Shown here: positions 59,201 to 61,779 of the stretch, piece by piece
Layout: each line of letters starts with the position of its first letter
How positions within the stretch are numbered: the first letter of the stretch is position 1
Source: Symsagittifera roscoffensis
Lineage: Eukaryota; Xenacoelomorpha; Acoela; Convolutidae
Length of the DNA stretch: 64,000 nucleotides
Assembly (NCBI RefSeq): GCF_963678635.1
Contig: NC_087063.1
Location: forward strand, 80,895,574-80,959,573
Reading direction: 5' to 3'
Position numbers and translations under genes: made by a program
The notes under the pieces: model-generated
Seen by the model: the letters and a program-made list of their open reading frames with translations, nothing else
What the model was told of the DNA's origin: nothing
Database searches by the model: none

Positions 59201-60217
59201 CGTTTTGTTCTGAACTTACGATTTGTGAATCACAAGTTGGGCGAATCACCGCTTCGTTTGAGTCATAAGTTAACAATAGTTATTTTTTGGCGTAAGGGTT
59301 CTTCATGGTGTCAAATATATTTGAAAGAAGTCTGTTTCTGTTTCAGGATAAGAAGGACAAGAAAAAGGCAACGAAACCCAGTGGTGGTAAAGGTATGTAC
59401 GTTTTCTAACTCTAGTTTTCAATGATGTTCCTTTGATGGATTTTTTTCTAGCCTGTAGTTTTTTGAGCTCGTTTTCGATAAATTGTCCATTTGAACTGAA
59501 TTTACACTCCAAGCTAACCTCCTTAAAATTACACGGACATTTAAACAGTAAGTCAACTTGCAAAACGTAGAATCGGATTGGCTGAAAAATCTCTGAGACT
59601 TTTAAACTAAGTGATCGATCTCTTTCTTAATTTTTCTGGTAACGTAAAATTTGACAGCAGACGTGCTATTTTTTGGCGCGGGTGACGATATTTAATTCGA
59701 CCTAATGTTTTGCAGATTGCGGGTCTAATTTTCTGGTTAAGGCGTGGTTATCAAGTTGTTTTCTCTGGTATCACGACAACTCGCAACAAAACACAACTCG
59801 CAAAATGTTGAATAGGATGAGCTGAAAAATCGAGACTATAAATGTGAGACTATCGAATCGAAAAGCTTAAAAAGGGACAATATTCAAAGTTAGTTTGAAA
59901 CGCGGCATTGTCATAGTAGCGACCGCGTGCTCCGCTACACTCACATTGGCCGGAGTGGTATAATGCGCATGAATCAGTGTTTGCCGCTAATCTAGACTGT
60001 GTTTTGGTATAATTTTAGATGAAAGAGAGTTGTTTATTTTTGAGAGTTGTCTTGTCGTTCTACGGGTTCCTCTGTTTCAGACAAGAAGAAGGGCTTGGGA
60101 ATGGGAGAGGAAGAAGCTGAAGTGTTGCCCCCACCCATAGTGCTTCTAGCAGAGGTGGATCTAAGACGCTGGACCAAAACTAAACAGTTCGTCAAAGAAC
60201 ACGACCAGTGGTTTTAA
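26157..60217 (+). CDS. LRRC43: LRRC43-like leucine-rich repeat protein, whole gene (15 exons)
   Basis: Joining 26157-26249, 26329-26383, 26893-27086, 27255-27365, 27463-27593, 27983-28103, 34086-34280, 34604-34741, 34943-35000, 43440-43645, 50338-50403, 55007-55103, 55772-55974, 59347-59392 and 60081-60217 gives 1851 nt: 616 residues plus TAA. All phases agree and every intron is GT-AG. The order matches vertebrate LRRC43 (about 650 residues): an N-terminal LCLKEYPFGSGSW motif, an SPW region, five leucine-rich repeats (LEELSLSANYI to LRTLLLCGNPV), a cap with PSYRGYTVDSL, then a lysine-rich linker and a short C-terminal domain. LRRs bind proteins; the family's exact role is not firmly known, though it is usually linked to ciliated cells. 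No signal peptide or membrane segment is seen. Introns make up 95 percent of the gene and hold LINEs, SINEs and a Ty3/Gypsy composite. ATGATG at 26157 was taken as the start because the homologous region begins soon after. Confidence 0.92.
26329..26383 (+). CDS. LRRC43: LRRC43-like exon 2
   Basis: Short exon of 55 nt between TTTCAG and CAG/GTAAGC. It was chosen because it is the only piece that joins exon 1 (phase 0) to exon 3 (which needs one leading base). It codes for QMSPKLPLATRMYSNTTT plus one base. Confidence 0.75.
26618..26745 (+). pseudogene. Duplicated LRRC43-like exon 1, frameshifted
   Basis: About 128 bp match 26134-26262, covering the bases before the start, the whole exon 1 and its donor (TCATGG/GTAGGT at 26733). 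The copy keeps ATGATG at 26643 and the first 19 codons, but small deletions in the CLKEYPFGSGSW part leave 91 nt in place of 93, so it would shift the frame. It lies in intron 2, between exons 2 and 3. If transcribed it could act as a decoy exon or an alternative first exon. Confidence 0.8.
26893..27086 (+). CDS. LRRC43: LRRC43-like exon 3
   Basis: Starts after TTACTAG and ends GATAAGAAT/GTTAGT. It codes for EYGSEKDHVETLNQLI, the family SPW motif, KKLAITDPHKL and FRTLRLIDKN. The open frame runs on past the donor, but that extension has no counterpart in the family, and the join to exon 4 restores the KNVT-D-LL pattern. Confidence 0.88.
27255..27365 (+). CDS. LRRC43: LRRC43-like exon 4 (LRR 1 and start of LRR 2)
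   Basis: 37 codons after AAATAG, ending TTGAAG/GTAAGA. It includes LLDLKNLEELSLSANYISII, a canonical LxxLxLxxN repeat. Confidence 0.92.
27463..27593 (+). CDS. LRRC43: LRRC43-like exon 5 (LRR 2-3)
   Basis: Starts after TTTTTTCTAG and ends TATTG/GTAAAT in phase 2. It codes for VLELNANLISDIESL and LQHLGLAKNSLENLS, the second and third leucine-rich repeats. Confidence 0.92.
27983..28103 (+). CDS. LRRC43: LRRC43-like exon 6 (LRR 4-5)
   Basis: Starts after GGCTTAG; with the two bases of exon 5 it makes TGG. It codes for PNLMSLDLGDNSLTDLLLL and LRTLLLCGNPVS, and ends TCA/GTGAGT. The next intron is about 6 kb and holds a MITE, a LINE and a foldback element. Confidence 0.92.
28291..29035. mobile_element. 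745 bp non-autonomous DNA transposon with ~65 bp TIRs
   Basis: The left end (TATAGAGACGTGACATAGTT, then CCGAATAGTGAACAAGTTCA) and the reverse complement of the right end (TATAGAGACATGGCACAGTT, then CCGAATAGTGAACAAGTTCA) agree over about 65 bp. TA dinucleotides are at both outer edges, consistent with a TA target. The 600 bp interior has no transposase frame. It lies in intron 6 of the LRRC43-like gene. Confidence 0.75.
29337..31796 (-). pseudogene. CR1/jockey-type LINE ORF2: endonuclease and reverse transcriptase, broken
   Basis: Antisense in intron 6. Read downward from 31796, an apurinic-type endonuclease C-terminal half comes first (TYILVVIYNPPRTDKMFFIE, PVIICGDINIDIM, TCLDQFIV). A linker follows (31441-30875: KTKWFSNTLKNLISKRNRFY). 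The reverse transcriptase comes next, with TTAGIDDISNKLIKVA near 30690, GPLLFLIYIKVLRLA and the catalytic FLIADDTN near 30050, then KANKLSLNFEK and YLGIILDSKLNF near 29840. The tail at 29549-29337 (LLRSLAKLHASEPLKNLFEF) is the C-terminal region. Frameshifts and stops break the frame at several places, for example near 30200-30490. With ORF1 upstream this is a nearly full-length copy, but no longer active. Confidence 0.82.
32270..32950 (-). pseudogene. LINE ORF1 (coiled coil plus RRM-like) remains
   Basis: Upstream of the LINE ORF2 on the same strand. The start ATG is near 32950. After an acidic leader comes a helical, coiled-coil-like stretch at 32797-32576 (EIKTTLLKTVHEAIAHKMQL). From about 32565 the text EGYNRRDNVRIIG, then IANAIEANVSESDI and FPTRKHHPRTMIVRFAKR, matches the RRM/C-terminal region of L1-type ORF1 RNA-binding proteins. 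Stops occur after KDKK and inside the RRM part, and there is a frameshift near 32576. The protein would coat LINE RNA; this copy cannot make it whole. Confidence 0.75.
33306..33493. repeat. Imperfect foldback repeat
   Basis: The left arm around 33306-33378 (TTCAGACAATTTTCGACTTT, then TTAATTAGCC) and the right arm around 33417-33493 (reverse complement TTCAGACATATTTCGACTTT, then TTAACTAGCC) are about 75 bp inverted repeats with a 40 bp loop. No coding content. Probably a small MITE in intron 6. Confidence 0.65.
34086..34280 (+). CDS. LRRC43: LRRC43-like exon 7 (LRR cap)
   Basis: Starts after CGTTTCAG with LMPSYRGYTVDSLGSLTSLD, the strongly conserved cap after the last repeat. Two donors lie 9 nt apart in the same phase: GCCGAG/GTAGAT (ending 34280) and GATGAG/GTCAGA (ending 34289). 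The second would add three residues (VDE). I chose the first, but either or both may be used. Confidence 0.9.
34604..34741 (+). CDS. LRRC43: LRRC43-like exon 8
   Basis: 46 codons between GTTCTAG and AAAAAG/GTGGGT. It codes for AGASEFPVIERKYYLKFPFI followed by a charged stretch, matching the family's segment after the LRR cap. Confidence 0.88.
34943..35000 (+). CDS. LRRC43: LRRC43-like exon 9
   Basis: 58 nt between TTTTTTTCAG and GCAAG/GTAATG, coding for APKGKAKSPVQKSIEELEQ, a basic then acidic linker. Low complexity makes the homology weak, but the phase joins exons 8 and 10. The 8.1 kb inverted-repeat composite element lies in the following intron. Confidence 0.78.
35275..35460 (+). repeat. 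Left outer inverted repeat
   Basis: About 185 bp matching the reverse complement of 43275-43418 and of the segment on the inner side of the MITE insertion (up to about 43020-43081). The outermost bases CAGTG follow a TA at 35273-35274. Confidence 0.8.
35477..35795. mobile_element. Foldback MITE, left-arm copy
   Basis: Begins AGTTAATCAAAAATTTCGCC and ends with the complement GGCGTAATTTTTGATTAACT. Inner matching parts include TATCAAAGTGAGCCCCTTAC and its complement. It can fold into one long hairpin. A second copy is in the right arm at 42699-43016. Confidence 0.85.
35796..36125 (+). repeat. Ty3/Gypsy 5' LTR and leader, left arm
   Basis: Starts at TGTCGTGAGGCGATCTTCGG, directly after the foldback MITE, and leads to the gag ATG at 36126. 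The same sequence lies inverted at 42357-42698. I call it LTR because it begins with TG and precedes gag, but no second LTR of the same element exists for comparison, and I could not fix the LTR end or the primer binding site. Confidence 0.55.
36126..37018 (+). pseudogene. Ty3/Gypsy gag, left arm
   Basis: Codes for a gag-like protein beginning MAEPAVPVNEDRTDLLGIPS. A TGA at 36378-36380 interrupts it after EDAGAAEA, and the same frame continues (RQRDQAAIRRINELNFERRR) to a stop at 37018. The capsid part has the retrotransposon gag pattern YTVERIKLYNTVFML and SSFYARLSAQVALCNWP. The zinc-knuckle region that follows in the right arm is frameshifted here (37020-37165). Gag would form the particle shell; this copy would be cut short unless the TGA is read through. 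Confidence 0.8.
37166..37960 (+). pseudogene. Ty3/Gypsy pol, left arm, internally deleted
   Basis: After DQDSDPK (near 37250) the text jumps to SKCELSVNQLTWLGYDINED. The protease and most of the reverse transcriptase seen in the right arm are therefore missing (about 1.2 kb). What remains is the RT thumb (FRSFMGTLNHLQRLIPDLHT), then a frameshift near 37515, then RNase H at 37570-37800 (KCDASHNGLGACLEQE, STNELELLAIVWACEHF, LTDHKAI) and a TAA at 37809. The following RLARWADRLLPFDFEVIHVP leads to the palindrome centre. No integrase is present. Confidence 0.82.
39122..39989 (-). repeat. Segment duplicated across the assembly gap, copy 1
   Basis: 868 bp almost identical to 40190-41054 (865 bp). 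Differences seen are a 2 bp insertion near 39235 and a 1 bp insertion in a T run near 39580. It starts TCCATTGCCTTCTGG and ends AATCACAGCA, right at the run of N. This is the pattern of two contigs that overlap but were not merged. Confidence 0.9.
39990..40189. other. Assembly gap, 200 N
   Basis: Exactly 200 N, as at 7683-7882. The sequence just before the gap and the sequence just after it are the two ends of the same ~866 bp segment, so the gap may not represent any missing DNA. Confidence 0.99.
40190..41054 (-). repeat. Segment duplicated across the assembly gap, copy 2
   Basis: Partner of 39122-39989. This copy keeps the frame across the position near 40297 (CTGCTAGTGAGTG) where copy 1 has two extra bases, but it has one T fewer near 40643. 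Each copy thus carries one different indel relative to an open frame, as expected from read errors at contig ends. Confidence 0.9.
41501..42356 (-). pseudogene. Ty3/Gypsy gag, right arm
   Basis: Inverted copy of the left-arm gag. The first 84 residues from the ATG at 42356 (MAEPAVPVNEDRTDLL) are identical in protein to the left arm, and the TGA is shared at 42102-42104. After it the frame continues to near 41697, where a small lesion shifts it, and then runs on into the zinc knuckles. In this arm gag and pol appear to form one frame apart from the TGA and the indels. Confidence 0.82.
42357..42698 (-). repeat. Ty3/Gypsy 5' LTR and leader, right arm
   Basis: Inverted counterpart of 35796-36125, with small indels (for example an added ~20 bp repeat of CTTAGTTTCGAATAAATA near 42470). 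It ends CCTCACGACA next to the foldback MITE. Confidence 0.55.
42699..43016. mobile_element. Foldback MITE, right-arm copy
   Basis: 318 bp, AGTTAATCAAAAATTACGCC to TGGCGTAATTTTTGATTAACT. It matches the left-arm copy at 35477-35795 in inverted order, with scattered substitutions. Confidence 0.85.
43082..43274. mobile_element. 193 bp MITE inserted only in the right arm
   Basis: Flanked by the direct repeat CAAATTA (43075-43081 and 43275-43281), where the left arm has this word once. Its ends are inverted repeats around CAAGTTAACATCCxCCCCCC / GGGGGGAGGATGTTAACTTG, and a partial third copy of the motif lies inside. It includes a run of 12 C at 43097-43108. It must have inserted after the arms were duplicated, or only one arm ever received it. 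Confidence 0.85.
43275..43418 (-). repeat. Right outer inverted repeat
   Basis: Reverse complement begins CAGTGGTGATTCAAATTAAC and matches the left repeat. It ends at 43418, followed by TA at 43419-43420, 21 bp before exon 10. Confidence 0.82.
43440..43645 (+). CDS. LRRC43: LRRC43-like exon 10
   Basis: Starts after GTTGGTTTCAG and codes for ERLDKEKAAEAERVRIAGPP, then CKLDYDLDQLSF, LLQLKHLFTEGLKM and LIEEK; it ends GAGAAG/GTGCGC. This matches the C-terminal C2-like or hinge region of LRRC43. The acceptor is only about 20 bp after the end of the composite transposon. Confidence 0.9.
44530..44870 (+). repeat. SINE-like repeat with tRNA-type B box, copy 1
   Basis: Contains TGGTTAGTTTGTGAGACT (A-box-like) and CGCAGGTTCGAGTTTTAG (B-box-like), preceded by AACTCGCAAATTAAGCG and followed by GCGAAGCTTCGCCTCTGCG. 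A related copy follows at 44965-45290. It lies in intron 10 of the LRRC43-like gene. No full cloverleaf can be drawn, so it is not a working tRNA gene. Confidence 0.6.
44965..45290 (+). repeat. SINE-like repeat with tRNA-type A and B boxes, copy 2
   Basis: GTGGCTGAGAGAGAAGCAC (A-box-like) and CGCTGGTTCGAATCTGACAC (B box GGTTCGAATCT) are set about 45 bp apart, as in tRNA-derived SINEs. Flanks agree with copy 1: AACTCGCATATAAAAGTGC, GGAAATTTCACACATCTGTT and a GCGAAGCG tail. Confidence 0.65.
46300..47880 (+). pseudogene. LINE reverse transcriptase remains, sense to the host gene
   Basis: Plus-strand pieces in LINE order: YRPIALLFPVTNVIERISQN (near 46740), LDDHHHGFTKNRSKNTALNL (near 46810), TAASDKIDHGILLKDIQSSN-like text across a frameshift (near 46950), and a C-terminal block LLAQLRCGYSTYHLNNYLSR followed by NNWRGRVL (47580-47810). 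The usual CPNC..H..NCP knuckle region is present but frameshifted around 47670-47720. The catalytic YADD block is not seen. The copy is heavily decayed and lies in intron 10. Confidence 0.7.
48075..48450 (+). repeat. Two tandem ~227 bp repeat units with a B-box-like word
   Basis: GAGATATTTGGTTYGAATCCCG occurs at about 48088 and 48314. Both copies continue with TTTGTCAAAG.TTAT.CGG and then TAGTTGTCCATTCTGTTTAT/TAGTAGTCCATTCTGTTAAT and TTGGCGCAAAGG. GGTTCGAATCCC is a perfect tRNA B box, but no tRNA fold surrounds it, so this is a tRNA-derived repeat. Confidence 0.7.
48451..50337. other. Intron 10, 3' part: no gene seen
   Basis: T-rich intronic DNA with decayed repeats. The stretch 48765-48850 resembles 62670-62750. 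No open frame shows a known domain. Confidence 0.5.
50338..50403 (+). CDS. LRRC43: LRRC43-like exon 11
   Basis: 22 codons between TTTTTTTTAG and GGAAAG/GTGGGT, coding for TLYYPAGQTPEELAVERATS plus two residues. It is placed by phase and by its position after the EEK motif. Confidence 0.78.
50575..50810 (+). repeat. tRNA-derived SINE copy, intron 11
   Basis: TTAGCCTAGAGGTAACGAAT (A box) and TCCTGGATTCGAATCTGACC (B box) are followed by AGGACCTG and a T run. CTTG-GGACGG-CAAG between them could be an anticodon-arm relic. Related copies are at 52040-52215 and 63020-63150. Confidence 0.7.
52040..52215 (+). repeat. tRNA-derived SINE copy, intron 11
   Basis: TTAGCCTGAAGGTAAGGTGT (A box) and CCTGGGTTTGAATCTGACC (B box), then AGGACCTG and a T run, as in the copy at 50575-50810. 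The right part includes CGGCAAATTCATTGCCTGC and CGCCTTAGTTGTCAC. Confidence 0.7.
52690..53320 (+). repeat. Degenerate tandem repeat, four units of ~150-175 bp
   Basis: Units begin with a CAAATTTTTGATTTTT-like word near 52692, 52842, 52990 and 53164, and a fifth start is near 53319. Each unit goes on with a TTTTC..AACT segment, AAATCTGAGTTT/AAATCTGAAATCAGGAGTTT, GATCGAAATA-like text, GCTACGC and a GTTATGGCCCT-like word before the next unit. Spacing is 150, 148, 174 and 155 bp. It lies in intron 11 and does not code for protein. Confidence 0.7.
53330..55006. other. Intron 11, 3' part: no gene seen
   Basis: T-rich intronic DNA. The piece near 53825-53890 (CAGCACATTAAGTACTTATC) resembles 50458-50510 (CAGCACAATAAGTGCTTGTC), another dispersed repeat pair. 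No coding frame is supported. Confidence 0.5.
55007..55103 (+). CDS. LRRC43: LRRC43-like exon 12
   Basis: 97 nt after GGTTTTCAG, ending CACTCAG/GTAGAT in phase 1. It codes for a low-complexity linker rich in Ala, Gly and Lys (TAGGAAAKKASTHS). Base composition is much richer in GC than the surrounding intron. Confidence 0.8.
55772..55974 (+). CDS. LRRC43: LRRC43-like exon 13
   Basis: Starts after CCGTTTAG and ends ATGAAAAAG/GTACGA. It codes for GSAVLHLKSLLTSCEQ and VKAALHLGGGPMRPEDLEIL, which fits the family's beta-rich segment near the C-terminus. Confidence 0.82.
55975..59346. other. Intron 13: no gene seen
   Basis: About 3.4 kb of intronic sequence. Short open frames on both strands lack domains. 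Around 58150-58330 it shares words with 55400-55560 and 51590-51720 (TGTCAATGAACGTAATGAAG and a TTTTCAAGTTCAT..AAAGG block), so it holds old dispersed repeats. Confidence 0.5.
59347..59392 (+). CDS. LRRC43: LRRC43-like exon 14
   Basis: 46 nt micro-exon between CTGTTTCAG and GTAAAG/GTATGT, coding for the lysine-rich DKKDKKKATKPSGGK. A decayed inverted copy of this exon with its upstream intron lies at 61376-61500. Confidence 0.8.
60081..60217 (+). CDS. LRRC43: LRRC43-like exon 15 with stop
   Basis: Starts after CTGTTTCAG with DKKKGLGMGEEEAEVLPPPI, then VLLAEVDLRRW, and ends DQWF-TAA. The valine/leucine strand followed by a short helix corresponds to the last conserved block of LRRC43. Confidence 0.88.
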
Positions 60218-60534
60218 AAATGATATTACATCATTGAATGACATTTAAAACAGAGCGAATTCATTTCAAAAAGTGTCTTGGAACTAAAATTTAACTTGGG
60301 ATGTCACTAAGATAGTGCTCTGTTCGCATAAATTGGATCCCAAATTTCAATGGCATATCATCAAACTCAATCATAGTAAGCTGCTACCGACGATTCCATG
60401 CTTATCTGTCAGGAATTTGCATATCGCCCCTATAGGATAGTTTCTTGAATCATTTCAACTCATAGGTGTTGTATATTTTGGAATTGAATTGTATATAGCT
60501 GTATATATGTGAAATTCATCATAGCTGGATAGCG

Positions 60535-60540
60535 AATAAA
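60535..60540 (+). promoter_or_regulatory. Candidate polyadenylation signal AATAAA
   Basis: AATAAA about 320 bp after the LRRC43-like stop codon, followed by a T/GT-rich stretch (TTGTTTATTCTGTAG). In AT-rich DNA this motif is common by chance, so it is only a candidate. Confidence 0.4.
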
Positions 60541-61375
60541 TTGTTTATTCTGTAGCTTTAAATTGTGGTTTGGAAGATGTCAGATCTAAGAAGTCGGTAT
60601 ATTCGTAAGTAAGTCAGCGATAGCACTTTCTTTGCAAGTTCACCTTGAAGGGATTGAGATGAGAGCGTTTCCCAATTATATTATAGAATCGACTATCATA
60701 TGGCGTTACTGGCAATCGAAAAGTGATCCTAATTTGTTTCTCATGAAACTAAAAGTAGTGTTTTTTTCCGTTACAGCTAATACCGCTAAAACCCTTAGAG
60801 GAATCAGTATTAATCCAGTTTTAGTTGTGAGAATCTATTCATCAAAAGTCTTTAGACTTAGTCATCAAAAGTCTATATAACTCATTAAATTCAAGAAAAG
60901 TGTTTGCTGCATTGACTATCATTGTGAACCGGAGCCTATTTTTTGTTTACGGAAATGGCATGGGGCTTCAACGAGATCATCATTGACTCAATAAACGTGA
61001 CACGACACGGAACTAAAATGTTCAAATTTTTCCCTTGAGAGTTGATTGATTTTTTTATTTTGGGCTGTTATAATAAAAATATTTTGCGAAATTCTACTGG
61101 AAGTCGGCTGCAGACTTAGTTAGTGTGCCCGGCATCTCGGCAAAATTGTCATTTTGTAGTATTTTAATGATCCCAACAGCGGCTCATTTTTGGCCTTAAC
61201 TGAACAAGGAAATGGGAAAGCCTAAGCAGTTTTTTTTTTTTAGAAATTCGACGTTTTTATCTACAATTGCAGCGTTTTGATATGCGACGACTCAGTTTGT
61301 TTTGATGAGATTTAACTGTATTATATAGTATGAACAAAGTGTTATACAGTATCGATGATTTAACCACGAAAACAT

Positions 61376-61500
61376 CTTTGCCACCATTAGGTTCCTTTTT
61401 CTCGTCCTGCTTAACCTGAAACAGAACGAGACCTCTTTCGTCGATATTTGTCGCAACAAACAACGCGTGCGCCCTAAAATATTCCCTCTTGCTAAACTTC
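61376..61500 (-). pseudogene. Inverted copy of LRRC43-like exon 14 and its upstream intron
   Basis: On the minus strand GACGAAAGAGGTCTCGTTCT, then GTTTCAG, then GTTAAGCAGGACGAGAAAAA, then GGAACCTAATGGTGGCAAAG matches 59310-59392 (GAAAGAAGTCTGTTTCTGTT, TCAG, GATAAGAAGGACAAGAAAAA, CCCAGTGGTGGTAAAG). The acceptor is kept, but the donor GT has become AT, and the exon is 40 nt in place of 46. It lies between the LRRC43-like and PRC1-like genes, facing both. Confidence 0.75.
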
Positions 61501-61560
61501 TGATAGCTAAATTAGTAATTAGAAGTTGCCACAAAATAGGTTCTTTTCAGATCAGAAGTG

Positions 61561-61779
61561 ATGACAACGAATTCGAGCAGAGGCAATGCGGCAGAACACT
61601 TCAAGCAGAAGCTGCAGGAGCAGACTGGGCTATTCTGCGATGGGATATTGGCCATCTGGGACGAGATAGGAGTGAATGAGTCATGTCAGGCTGAGAGGGT
61701 GGAGGAGGCGCTGTCAATTATCAACCGAGTTTTCAGTGGGATGACCCAGGAGGAAACGAGCATATTGCATAAGTTACAG
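61561..61779 (+). CDS. PRC1: PRC1-like exon with start codon
   Basis: 73 codons from ATG at 61561 to TTACAG/GTACAC, phase 0. The upstream in-frame GTG is not a plausible start. This exon begins the dimerisation domain. Confidence 0.85.
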
